Of a stretch of DNA of 64,000 nt, positions 24,654-33,247 are shown one piece after another (positions within the stretch are counted from its first letter, which is position 1; each line of letters begins with the position of its first letter). The stretch is from Paenibacillus sp. PL2-23 (GTDB lineage Bacteria; Bacillota; Bacilli; Paenibacillales; Paenibacillaceae). Below the pieces are notes generated by a model. It saw only the letters and a program-made list of their open reading frames with translations, was not told where the DNA came from and ran no database searches. The position numbers and the translations under genes were made by a program. The stretch is taken from positions 5,047,501 through 5,111,500 of the forward strand of contig NZ_CP162129.1 of assembly GCF_040834005.1 (NCBI RefSeq). The letters run 5' to 3'.

Positions 24654-25448
24654 TTAACCCAACACCACGCGGTCATCGGCCATCTTCTTGCCGCTGATTT
24701 GCTCGAATTCGCCAAGCAGTCGTTCCACGGTGAGGTCCTTCTTGCGATCCTCGTCGACCTGGAGGATGATCTTGCCCTTGTCCATCATAATGAGACGATT
24801 GCCGAGACGGATCGCCTGCTCCATGTTGTGCGTGACCATAAGCGTCGTCAGGCTCAGCTCGCGGACGATGCTTTCCGTTAAAGTGGTGACGAGCTCAGCG
24901 CGCGCCGGATCCAGAGCAGCTGTGTGCTCGTCCAGCAGCAGAATCTGGGGACGAGTGAACGTCGCCATCAGCAGGCTCAGCGCTTGCCGCTCCCCGCCGG
25001 ATAGCAGACCCACCTTGGCGCCCATGCGATTCTCCAGGCCAATGCCGAGACGGCTCAGCTCATTCCGGAAGATTGTGCGCGTCTTGCTGCCTGCGCCGAT
25101 GGAGAAGCCCCGTTGCTTGCCGCGCTTGTAAGCGATCGCCAAATTCTCTTCGATCGTCATACGCGGGGCGGTGCCTGCCATGGGGTCCTGAAAGACGCGG
25201 CCGATCCACTGGCTCCGCTTGTATTCCGACAGCTGGCTTACATCCTGGCCATCAATGAAAACTTTGCCTGCATCAGGCTTCATGACGCCAGAGATAATAT
25301 TCATAAGCGTGGATTTCCCCGCGCCGTTGCTGCCAATCACCGTGACGAAGTCGCCTGGCTTAAGATGAAGGTTCGCGCTTAGAAGCGCTATTTTCTCATC
25401 TACAGTTCCGGGATTAAACAGCTTGGATACATGCTCAATCTTCAGCAT
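24654..25448 (-). CDS. ABC importer, ATP-binding protein
   Basis: 264 residues. Visible: Walker A GSNGAGKSTLMNI, Q-loop, signature LLSGGERQALSLLM, Walker B ILLLDEHTAALD and H-loop VTHNMEQAI. It energises the permease encoded just upstream, whose stop it overlaps by one base. The set (PF04392-type binding protein, BPD_transp_2-type permease, ATPase) matches streptococcal TrpXYZ-type systems proposed to import tryptophan or related amino acids. The substrate cannot be read from the sequence. Confidence 0.88.
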   Translation of the reverse strand: MLKIEHVSKLFNPGTVDEKIALLSANLHLKPGDFVTVIGSNGAGKSTLMNIISGVMKPDAGKVFIDGQDVSQLSEYKRSQWIGRVFQDPMAGTAPRMTIEENLAIAYKRGKQRGFSIGAGSKTRTIFRNELSRLGIGLENRMGAKVGLLSGGERQALSLLMATFTRPQILLLDEHTAALDPARAELVTTLTESIVRELSLTTLMVTHNMEQAIRLGNRLIMMDKGKIILQVDEDRKKDLTVERLLGEFEQISGKKMADDRVVLG

Positions 25449-26359
25449 TAACGGCCACCCCCGCTATTGGAGCCAAGAGATGCCAGCACCTCTGACGTTC
25501 TCTTCTTCGCCATTTTCTTCATTTTGTACGCGGCCCTTAACGTTGGCACGACCAGCGCGCCAATAATGATGATAGCCGTAATCAGCTTCAGATCCTGCGC
25601 CTGCATCCCTGGGACGCGCAAGGCGAGGGCATAAATGATCCGATAGATGATCGCGCCAATAACGACGGCCAGCGTCGCTCTAAATATCGTTTTGGCCCCC
25701 ACAATCGCTTCACCAATAATAACCGAGGCAAGACCGATCACGATCATCCCGATGCCCATGCTGTTGTCCGCATATTTCTGATAATGTGCAATGAGAGCGC
25801 CTGAACTAGCCACAAGTGCATTGGACAACGCGATACCAATAATCGTCGTTACATCGGTATTAGCGCCAAAGCTGCGTATCATCCGTTTGTTGTCACCGGT
25901 TGCGCGCAGACTTAATCCCAGATCTGTCTTGAAAAACAGGTCCAGCATAAATTTCACCAATACCGCCAATACAACGGCAAGGATAAGGGGCTCAAGATGA
26001 TCGAAGAGATTGGCTTCATTCCGAAGCGAAACGTTTGGTTTGCCGAGTATCCGAAGGTTAATGGAATACAGGGCAATCATCATAATAATCCCGGACAACA
26101 AGCCGTTGATTTTTCCCTTTGTATGCAGCAGTCCTGTACAGGTCCCCGCAGCCGCTCCACCCATGAACGCGCAAATAATCGCCAGAAAAGGCGGAGTACC
26201 GCTAATCGTCATAACGGTTCCAATTGCCGCCCCTGTCGTAAAGCTCCCGTCAACGGTCAAATCCGGGAAATCCAAAATTCGAAAAGTTATATATACGCCA
26301 AGTGCCATCAGAGCGTACAACAACCCCTGCTCAATGCCGCCCATTAAGGATACAAGCAT
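25448..26359 (-). CDS. ABC importer, membrane permease (BPD_transp_2 type)
   Basis: 303 residues with about eight to nine membrane segments. It contains GLSLRATGDNKRMIRSFGAN, a sequence typical of the branched-chain amino acid/ribose-type permease family, in which it probably contacts the ATPase. The basic C-terminus (KMKKMAKKRTSE) should be cytoplasmic. Second gene of the operon, 72 bp after the binding protein. Confidence 0.86.
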   Translation of the reverse strand: MLVSLMGGIEQGLLYALMALGVYITFRILDFPDLTVDGSFTTGAAIGTVMTISGTPPFLAIICAFMGGAAAGTCTGLLHTKGKINGLLSGIIMMIALYSINLRILGKPNVSLRNEANLFDHLEPLILAVVLAVLVKFMLDLFFKTDLGLSLRATGDNKRMIRSFGANTDVTTIIGIALSNALVASSGALIAHYQKYADNSMGIGMIVIGLASVIIGEAIVGAKTIFRATLAVVIGAIIYRIIYALALRVPGMQAQDLKLITAIIIIGALVVPTLRAAYKMKKMAKKRTSEVLASLGSNSGGGR

Positions 26360-26431
26360 GAGGCTTTCCTCCTTCTATCATAGGAATGGGGTGAACCGAT
26401 TCCGCTCACCCCACTCGCTCAATTGTTGATG

Positions 26432-27475
26432 TTATTCAATGATGTTATTTTCTGCATCCTTCACATACGCCTTCATGGCGTCAGTAACCTCAATACCCTG
26501 CTCTGCAGCTGCTTTGAGATTGAAGATAAAATCGAGCTTTTGCGGTACAGAAACGTCCATATCGCCCGGGTTTTTGCCCTTCAGGATCTCAACCGCCATT
26601 TGACCGGCTTCATAGCCATGATCATAATAGCGGAATCCAACCGTGGCGAAAGCGCCCTTCTCTACCGTATCACGGTCAGCGGAGAAAAACGGAATGTCGT
26701 TCTCATTGGCAATTTCAATGATGCTATCCACGCCGCCCACAACCATATTATCCAGCGTAATATAGATCGCGTCGACACGTCCGACAAGCGAAGTCGCTGC
26801 CGTCTGAATATCGGAGCTGTTCGCCACTGGCGCTTTCACAAGCTCGATGCCATGCTTGGCCAGCGCTTCTTCAGCAATAGCGCTCATGACTACTGCGTTG
26901 GCTTCGCCTTCATTAATAACAAGTCCTACCTTCTTAACGGATGGGAACTCCTTCGCAATGAAGTCCATCGTCTGTACAATCGCATCCGGATTCGTATCCG
27001 CTGCGCCTGTTACATTGCCGCCTGGCGCCGTCAGCTGCGGCACGATGCCCGCATCAACAGGATCCGTGACAGCCGCGAATAGGACCGGCTTGTCCTTCAC
27101 TTCATCTACAAGCGCTTGAGTGGTTGGAGTGGCAATTCCGAACGCCAGATCCACATTGGCCGATGCTATCTTCTGGGCAATGGTCACCACGTTAGCGGCT
27201 TCTCCTTGCGCATTGTTGTAATCAACCTTCAAGTTTTTACCTTCTTCAAACCCTGCGTCCTTCAGAGCCGCCAGGAAGCCGTCTCTTGTCGCATCCAAGG
27301 ATGGATGCTCCACGATTTGCGAGATTGCGATTGAATACGTTTGTCCTTCGGCGCCGGCGTTGCCCGAAGCTTGTTCTTCATTCTCCGTGTTCCCTTTGCC
27401 CGCATTGCCGCCGCAAGCCGCTGTTACCGTCATCAGGGAAGCAAGAGCCAATCCTAGCCAAAATTTCTTTCTCAA
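26432..27475 (-). CDS. ABC importer, substrate-binding lipoprotein (PF04392 type)
   Basis: 347 residues from a TTG at 27475, chosen because GAGAGGGG lies eight bases upstream; an ATG at 27496 is the alternative. The signal peptide ends TVTAACGG, giving a lipobox Cys. The mature part starts with a Gly/Glu-rich linker, then two lobes: YSIAISQIVEHPSLDATRDG, LAFGIATPTTQALVDEVKDK and FAAVTDPVDAGIV are characteristic of the ABC_sub_bind family. It is first in the operon and probably extracellular and membrane-tethered. The ligand is unknown; aromatic amino acids are suggested for relatives. Confidence 0.86.
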   Translation of the reverse strand: MRKKFWLGLALASLMTVTAACGGNAGKGNTENEEQASGNAGAEGQTYSIAISQIVEHPSLDATRDGFLAALKDAGFEEGKNLKVDYNNAQGEAANVVTIAQKIASANVDLAFGIATPTTQALVDEVKDKPVLFAAVTDPVDAGIVPQLTAPGGNVTGAADTNPDAIVQTMDFIAKEFPSVKKVGLVINEGEANAVVMSAIAEEALAKHGIELVKAPVANSSDIQTAATSLVGRVDAIYITLDNMVVGGVDSIIEIANENDIPFFSADRDTVEKGAFATVGFRYYDHGYEAGQMAVEILKGKNPGDMDVSVPQKLDFIFNLKAAAEQGIEVTDAMKAYVKDAENNIIE

Positions 27476-27623
27476 TTGAATAACCCCTCTCAACATCTTT
27501 TCTGTTGCAAAATAGCAAACATACTGCAAAGCTTTGTCGCTTTCCGACGCTAAAGTATTAATGCATCAATAAATAATTCCCTTTTTTTAGCGAAAAAAAA
27601 GATTTTATATAAACTTTATTAAT

Positions 27624-27652
27624 ATCTTAATTGTAGTATTGTCTTCCGTCAA
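27624..27652 (-). promoter_or_regulatory. Sigma-A promoter of the ABC importer operon
   Basis: On the minus strand: -35 TTGACG (27652-27647), 17-bp spacer, -10 TAAGAT (27629-27624). The leader of about 140 bases is AT-rich and contains CGCTAAA/TTTAGCG arms; no riboswitch family or T-box sequence is recognised in it. Confidence 0.55.
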
Positions 27653-27701
27653 TGCAAAATTCCATGTTAAATGCTGCTAGCGCTTGGTGGAGAAAATGGC
27701 A

Positions 27702-27727
27702 AGAGCCCTCACCGAAGTGAGGGCTCT
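27702..27727 (-). terminator. Terminator after tuf
   Basis: AGAGCCCTCAC and GTGAGGGCTCT form a perfect 11-bp stem with a 4-base loop, 34 bp after the tuf stop. The following T-run on the minus strand is interrupted. Confidence 0.75.
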
Positions 27728-27760
27728 CCCAGCCAATGCGGCCTGACGGCCGCGTATGGA

Positions 27761-28951
27761 CTATTTCAGGATTGTTGCAACAGCGCCAGCGCCTACAGTA
27801 CGGCCGCCTTCACGGATGGAGAAGCGAGTGCCCTCTTCAACCGCGATTGGAGCGATCAGTTCAACTGTAACAGTGATGTTGTCGCCAGGCATAACCATTT
27901 CTGTACCTTCTGGCAGGTTGATGATACCTGTAACGTCAGTTGTACGGAAATAGAACTGTGGACGGTAGCCAGTGAAGAAAGGCTTGTGACGGCCACCCTC
28001 TTCTTTAGTCAGAACGTAGATTTGAGCAGTGAAGCTAGTGTGTGGCTTAACGGAACCCGGTTTTGCAATTACTTGTCCGCGCTCGATGTCTTTACGGTCA
28101 ACGCCGCGAAGAAGTGCGCCGATGTTGTCGCCAGCTTGAGCGGAGTCCATAAGTTTACGGAACATCTCAACGCCAGTTACAACGGATTTGCGAGTTTCTT
28201 CTTGAAGACCGATGATTTCAACTTCGTCGCCAACTTTAACCGTACCACGGTCAACACGGCCAGTTGCTACTGTACCACGGCCAGTGATTGTGAATACGTC
28301 CTCGACAGGCAGAAGGAAAGGCTTCGCTGTGTCGCGCTCTGGAGTTGGGATGTAAGTGTCAACTTGCTCGAACAGCTCAACGATTTTGTCAGCCCAAGGA
28401 CCGTCTGGGTTTTGCAAAGCTTCACGAGCTGCGCCGCGGATGATTGGAGTGTCATCGCCTGGGAAGTCGTATTCGGACAGAAGGTCGCGAACTTCCATTT
28501 CAACCAGCTCAAGAAGCTCTTCGTCTTCAACCATGTCGCATTTGTTCAGGAATACAACGATGTAAGGAACGCCTACTTGGCGGGAGAGCAGGATGTGCTC
28601 GCGCGTTTGCGGCATTGGGCCGTCAGAAGCGGATACAACCAGGATCGCGCCGTCCATTTGAGCCGCGCCAGTGATCATGTTTTTAACATAGTCGGCGTGA
28701 CCAGGGCAGTCAACGTGAGCGTAGTGACGGTTAGGAGTCTCATACTCAACGTGAGCTGTGGAGATCGTGATACCGCGCTCGCGCTCTTCTGGAGCTTTGT
28801 CGATTTGGTCGAACGCGATAGCCGCGCCGCCGTATTTTTTGGAAAGTACAGTCGTGATCGCAGCAGTCAAAGTTGTTTTGCCGTGGTCAACGTGACCGAT
28901 TGTACCGATGTTAACATGCGGTTTATTACGTTCAAATTTTGCCTTAGCCAT
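27761..28951 (-). CDS. tuf: Elongation factor Tu
   Basis: 396 residues. It delivers aminoacyl-tRNA to the ribosomal A site. G-motifs: GHVDHGKTTL (G1), RGITI (G2), DCPGHAD (G3), NKCD (G4) and SASD (G5 region). It ends GRTVGAGAVATILK. Last gene of the str operon, 116 bp after fusA, followed by a terminator. Confidence 0.98.
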   Translation of the reverse strand: MAKAKFERNKPHVNIGTIGHVDHGKTTLTAAITTVLSKKYGGAAIAFDQIDKAPEERERGITISTAHVEYETPNRHYAHVDCPGHADYVKNMITGAAQMDGAILVVSASDGPMPQTREHILLSRQVGVPYIVVFLNKCDMVEDEELLELVEMEVRDLLSEYDFPGDDTPIIRGAAREALQNPDGPWADKIVELFEQVDTYIPTPERDTAKPFLLPVEDVFTITGRGTVATGRVDRGTVKVGDEVEIIGLQEETRKSVVTGVEMFRKLMDSAQAGDNIGALLRGVDRKDIERGQVIAKPGSVKPHTSFTAQIYVLTKEEGGRHKPFFTGYRPQFYFRTTDVTGIINLPEGTEMVMPGDNITVTVELIAPIAVEEGTRFSIREGGRTVGAGAVATILK

Positions 28952-29067
28952 TGAACTGAATCCTCCTCAATATATCTTGATTTTGTATGTGTGGGCCGGC
29001 ACCGAGAGTGCTGAGCACACCTGATGACGGCCAATTGCAAACTTAAGCTATCAGCATGACTTGAGTA

Positions 29068-31149
29068 TTACTCAGCGCTGCCTTTATGCTTAGCAATGAT
29101 CTCTTCAGAGATCGACTTCGGAACTTCCTCGTAGTGGGAAAGCTCCATTGAGAATACGCCGCGTCCCTGTGTACCGGAACGAAGTGTCGTGGAGTAACCG
29201 AACATCTCGGAGAGAGGCACCTTAGCACGGATAATCTGCGCACCAGCGCGGGAATCCATACCCTCGATGCGACCGCGGCGGGAGTTCAGCATGCCCATAA
29301 CGTCGCCCATGTACTCTTCTGGAACAGTAACCTCTACCTTCATGATTGGCTCAAGAAGGACAGGCTTACATTTTTCTTTCGCAGCCTTAAGCGCCAGGGA
29401 GCCCGCGATCTTAAACGCCATCTCGGAGGAGTCGACGTCATGGTAGGAACCATCGACAACGGTAGCTTTGATATCAACGAGCGGGAAGCCGGCGATTACG
29501 CCGTTCTTCATGGACTCTTCAATACCAGCCTGGATTGGAGCGATGAATTCACGTGGAATTGCGCCACCCACAACCTTGCTTTCGAAGATAAAGCCTGTAC
29601 CAGCCTCTTGTGGTTCGAACTCGACCCAACAATGACCGAACTGACCTTTACCGCCGGACTGACGAACGAATTTACCTTCAACTTTAGCCGCAGCGCGGAA
29701 AGTCTCACGGTATGCAACCTGAGGCTTACCTACATTCGTTTCTACTTTGAATTCACGAAGCATACGGTCAACGAGGATTTCAAGGTGAAGCTCACCCATA
29801 CCCGCGATAATCGTTTGGTTCGTTTCTTCGTCTGTATACGCACGGAATGTTGGATCTTCCTCAGCGAGCTTGGAGATCGCAACGCCAAGCTTGTCTTGGT
29901 CTGCTTTCGTCTTAGGCTCAATCGCGATTTGGATAACCGGTTCAGGGAAGTTCATCGATTCAAGTACAATCGGGGACTTCTCTTCACACAGCGTATCGCC
30001 AGTCGTTGTATCCTTCAGACCTACCGCAGCAGCGATATCGCCTGCGTATACTTCCGAAATCTCTTGACGGCTGTTCGCGTGCATCTGCAGAATACGTCCG
30101 ATACGCTCGCGCTTGTTCTTCGTTGCATTCAGAACATAGGAGCCGGATTTCAGGATACCGGAGTATACGCGGAAGAACGTCAGGCGTCCTACGTAAGGGT
30201 CCGTCATGATCTTGAATGCCAGAGCCGAGAACGGCTCGGAATCGGAGGATTGACGTACCGCTTCTTCGCCATCTTCAAGCGTACCTTTGATAGCTGGTAC
30301 GTCTACTGGCGCAGGCAAGTAGTCAACAACCGCATCCAATACCAATTGAACGCCTTTGTTACGGTAGGAGGAACCTGCAACAACCGGGAAGATTTTAACT
30401 TCGCAAACGCCTTTACGAAGAACAGCCTTCAGCTCTGGAATTGTAATTTCTTCGCCTTCCAGATACTTCATCATCAGCTCTTCGTCCAATTCAGCGACCT
30501 TCTCTACCAGCTCTTGACGAAGCTCTTCAACTTGGTCAGCATACTCGGCAGGAATTTCGGATTGAATTGGCTCTTTGCCAAGGTCATCCTTGTACGTGTA
30601 AGCCACACGCTCCACAAGGTCAATTACGCCGATGAAATCGGACTCAGCGCCCATAGGAAGCTGAATCGCAACAGCATTGGCTTGAAGACGCTCACGCATG
30701 TCTTTAACGACATTCAGATAGTCCGCGCCAATGATGTCCATCTTGTTAACGTAAGCAATCCGCGGAACGCCGTAACGGTCAGCTTGACGCCATACCGTCT
30801 CGGACTGAGGCTCAACGCCTTCTTTCGCACTGAAAACACCAACGGCCCCGTCCAATACGCGAAGGGAACGTTCAACTTCAACTGTGAAGTCAACGTGACC
30901 CGGAGTATCGATGATATTGATGCGGTTACCTTTCCATTGAGCGGTTGTTGCGGCAGACGTAATTGTGATGCCGCGCTCTTGCTCCTGCTCCATCCAGTCC
31001 ATCGTCGCTGCACCTTCGTGCACCTCGCCGATTTTGTGGGTACGACCAGTGAAGAACAAGATCCGTTCAGTTGTCGTGGTTTTACCAGCATCGATATGCG
31101 CCATGATACCGATATTACGCGTATTTTCCAAGGAGAACTCTCTTGCCAT
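29068..31149 (-). CDS. fusA: Elongation factor G
   Basis: 693 residues, standard. It drives translocation. G-motifs: AHIDAGKTTTTERIL (G1), RGITI (G2), DTPGHVDF (G3) and NKMD (G4). Domain IV contains GKGQFGHCWVEFEPQEAG with the conserved tip region. Located 29 bp after rpsG. Confidence 0.98.
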   Translation of the reverse strand: MAREFSLENTRNIGIMAHIDAGKTTTTERILFFTGRTHKIGEVHEGAATMDWMEQEQERGITITSAATTAQWKGNRINIIDTPGHVDFTVEVERSLRVLDGAVGVFSAKEGVEPQSETVWRQADRYGVPRIAYVNKMDIIGADYLNVVKDMRERLQANAVAIQLPMGAESDFIGVIDLVERVAYTYKDDLGKEPIQSEIPAEYADQVEELRQELVEKVAELDEELMMKYLEGEEITIPELKAVLRKGVCEVKIFPVVAGSSYRNKGVQLVLDAVVDYLPAPVDVPAIKGTLEDGEEAVRQSSDSEPFSALAFKIMTDPYVGRLTFFRVYSGILKSGSYVLNATKNKRERIGRILQMHANSRQEISEVYAGDIAAAVGLKDTTTGDTLCEEKSPIVLESMNFPEPVIQIAIEPKTKADQDKLGVAISKLAEEDPTFRAYTDEETNQTIIAGMGELHLEILVDRMLREFKVETNVGKPQVAYRETFRAAAKVEGKFVRQSGGKGQFGHCWVEFEPQEAGTGFIFESKVVGGAIPREFIAPIQAGIEESMKNGVIAGFPLVDIKATVVDGSYHDVDSSEMAFKIAGSLALKAAKEKCKPVLLEPIMKVEVTVPEEYMGDVMGMLNSRRGRIEGMDSRAGAQIIRAKVPLSEMFGYSTTLRSGTQGRGVFSMELSHYEEVPKSISEEIIAKHKGSAE

Positions 31150-31178
31150 GAATATGTCTCCTCTCGATTATGGTTATC

Positions 31179-31649
31179 CTACCAGCGGTAGTGAGCAAAC
31201 GCTTTGTTCGCTTCTGCCATTTTGTGTGTGTCTTCGCGCTTCTTAACGGATGCGCCAGTGTTGTTGGAAGCATCCAGAATCTCAGCAGCCAGACGCTCTG
31301 TCATCGTTTTCTCGCCGCGGTTACGCGAGTAGTTCACGAGCCAACGAAGACCAAGAGCCGTACGGCGCTCAGGTTTAACCTCGATTGGTACTTGGTAGTT
31401 AGCGCCGCCTACACGGCGAGCTTTAACCTCAAGAACCGGCATGATGTTTTTCAATGCTGCTTCGAACACTTCCATTGGATCTTTACCGGAACGCTCTTGG
31501 ATCAGCTTGAAAGCATCGTATAACAGCGTTTGTGCAGTACCTCTCTTGCCGTCGATCATAATGCGGTTGATCAGACGAGTTACCAGTTTGCTATTGTAAA
31601 CCGGATCCGGCAGCACATCGCGTTTCGTTACAGGACCTTTGCGTGGCAT
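31179..31649 (-). CDS. rpsG: 30S ribosomal protein S7 (uS7)
   Basis: 156 residues. Starts MPRKGPVTKRDVLPDPVYNS and ends KMAEANKAFAHYRW, the bacterial S7 pattern. S7 nucleates assembly of the 30S head; in Escherichia coli it represses the str operon. Between rpsL and fusA. Confidence 0.98.
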   Translation of the reverse strand: MPRKGPVTKRDVLPDPVYNSKLVTRLINRIMIDGKRGTAQTLLYDAFKLIQERSGKDPMEVFEAALKNIMPVLEVKARRVGGANYQVPIEVKPERRTALGLRWLVNYSRNRGEKTMTERLAAEILDASNNTGASVKKREDTHKMAEANKAFAHYRW

Positions 31650-31716
31650 GTAAAGTCCCCCTTTCTTCTCATAGTAACTTGTTCTAGCTTGTTATTAACC
31701 CGTTCGGGTTATACCA

Positions 31717-32136
31717 TTACTTCTTAACTTTAGGACGCTTCGTACCGTATTTGGAACGAGCTTGGTTACGGTTGTTCACACCCGCTGTATCAAGCGCGCC
31801 GCGAACGATATGGTAACGTACGCCCGGAAGGTCTTTAACACGACCGCCGCGGATCAGAACGACGCTGTGCTCTTGAAGGTTATGACCGATACCTGGAATG
31901 TACGCAGTAACCTCTACACGGTTAGTCAAGCGTACGCGCGCGTATTTACGAAGCGCGGAGTTCGGTTTCTTCGGAGTCATAGTACCTACACGAGTGCACA
32001 CACCGCGTTTTTGAGGCGCGCTGATGTCAGTCGCTTCACGTTTCAATGCGTTGAAACCTCTTTGCAAGGCTGGCGATTTCGATTTAACGACCTTCGCTTG
32101 ACGACCTTTGCGAACGAGCTGGTTGATTGTTGGCAT
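31717..32136 (-). CDS. rpsL: 30S ribosomal protein S12 (uS12)
   Basis: 139 residues from the ATG at 32136 (MPTINQLVRKGRQAK), with GGAAGGGGG upstream. The decoding-site loop TPKKPNSALRK has the Lys that is changed in streptomycin-resistant mutants elsewhere still in place, so the sequence looks wild-type. First gene of the str operon; it has its own promoter. Confidence 0.97.
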   Translation of the reverse strand: MPTINQLVRKGRQAKVVKSKSPALQRGFNALKREATDISAPQKRGVCTRVGTMTPKKPNSALRKYARVRLTNRVEVTAYIPGIGHNLQEHSVVLIRGGRVKDLPGVRYHIVRGALDTAGVNNRNQARSKYGTKRPKVKK

Positions 32137-32268
32137 GTTGCCACCCCCTTCCACATATTTATGTCTTTATAATGGTAGACATTTCACCCAAGTTTTAAGC
32201 CCACAGAGCCAGGCGGTTCATAATTTATCAAAACAATTCCCGAGCCTGGGCGTCAGGCACACTTCGAT

Positions 32269-32298
32269 ATATTATCACTTTGGCAATAGGCGTGTCAA
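32269..32298 (-). promoter_or_regulatory. Sigma-A promoter of the str operon
   Basis: On the minus strand: -35 TTGACA (32298-32293), 18-bp spacer, -10 TAATAT (32274-32269). The leader to rpsL is about 125 bases and contains the pairing CCAGGC/GCCTGG around a 20-odd base loop. Confidence 0.7.
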
Positions 32299-32553
32299 GC
32301 ATAATAGTCATTGTTTTTTGTCAGGTTGTCCAATTTACAATATTATAACTAAAGCGTGCTGGGATCCCGGTATATCACATAGCTTTTATGCTTCATTTGC
32401 AGGATATTGGGCTCCCTATATGCGAGCACGAAGCTGAATGGAAATGGTGTCGTCATAAATGAAACCTCCTCCGGCATCTCCGTTCTTCATTGAAAACAGG
32501 CTTACTATTTCAGAGACGCCGGATTCATTAACAAGGTTGCATCTGCATCTTGA

Positions 32554-33081
32554 TTAACTTTTTGATATTGCTTGCTCATCCTTAACCGCGCCATTGTCAT
32601 ACACAACATGCGTCATGCTGACGCCTCCGAGCACCACAATAGCCTCTGTTCTCTCATCGTCCATATAATATACCTTTCGGTCGATGCCGCTGCCCCCCTG
32701 CCAATCTGGAGCTCCCGCTATAGCGTTCAAGTCTTCGACGATCGTCCCGGCAGCTCCACCCTGCTTCACGATCTTCTCGGCATCGCTCAACGTTAACCGT
32801 GCTTGGTCATACGGCAGCAGCCCCACGACGATTAGAGCATCGCGCGTCCACGCTCCGATTCCCATGCTGTCGTCCGCCTCCAGCCGCTGCAGCGCGGTTC
32901 GCTCGTCCGAGCTCTCCGCCAAGGCGTAGAAAGCGTCGTAATCCTCCATGTGTGCAAGCGCGATCAATTCCTCCCGGTCCGAGCCCTCCGCCTCGTTGGG
33001 ATTGCCCTCTAATACATAGGAGAACAGCGCAAGTACAATTAGCGCACTCAGAAATATAAGATTGGATTGATAATCTCTCAT
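32554..33081 (-). CDS. Unrecognised membrane-anchored small protein
   Basis: 175 residues with an excellent ribosome site (AGGAGGT before the ATG at 33081). Residues 7-24 form one hydrophobic segment (LIFLSALIVLALFSYVL), followed by an acidic, mostly soluble region that should lie outside the membrane. The C-terminal half has a beta-like pattern (KVYYMDDERTEAIVVLGGVS). I do not recognise the family. It occupies the space between the rpoC terminator and the rpsL promoter, where Bacillus subtilis has the L7Ae-like ybxF. Weak inverted arms CCGGC-TCTC/GAGA-GCCGG at 32471-32522 follow it. Confidence 0.7.
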   Translation of the reverse strand: MRDYQSNLIFLSALIVLALFSYVLEGNPNEAEGSDREELIALAHMEDYDAFYALAESSDERTALQRLEADDSMGIGAWTRDALIVVGLLPYDQARLTLSDAEKIVKQGGAAGTIVEDLNAIAGAPDWQGGSGIDRKVYYMDDERTEAIVVLGGVSMTHVVYDNGAVKDEQAISKS

Positions 33082-33159
33082 CCGATTACCTCCTCACCAT
33101 GACTGCTACCAGTATATGAGCAAATCGCCCTCCGGTTGATTCAATGACCAAGCCAATAA

Positions 33160-33211
33160 CAAAAAAAGCGACACATGGCCTGCTCGTTGTCTGCAGAGAC
33201 CATGTGTCGCT
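33160..33211 (-). terminator. Terminator of the rpoB-rpoC operon
   Basis: On the minus strand AGCGACACATGG pairs perfectly with CCATGTGTCGCT over a 21-base loop, followed by a run of seven T. A strong rho-independent terminator about 37 bp after rpoC. Confidence 0.9.
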
Positions 33212-33247
33212 TCATATAGAGCCGTTAATGAATACGGCTGACCTTAT

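Noticed and set aside
27476..27617. Riboswitch or T-box in the ABC importer leader
   Set aside because: No T-box sequence and no recognisable aptamer; only an AT-rich leader with one weak hairpin.
32471..32522. Intrinsic terminator after the unknown 175-residue gene
   Set aside because: The arms carry a mismatch and there is no T-run; noted only within that gene's entry.
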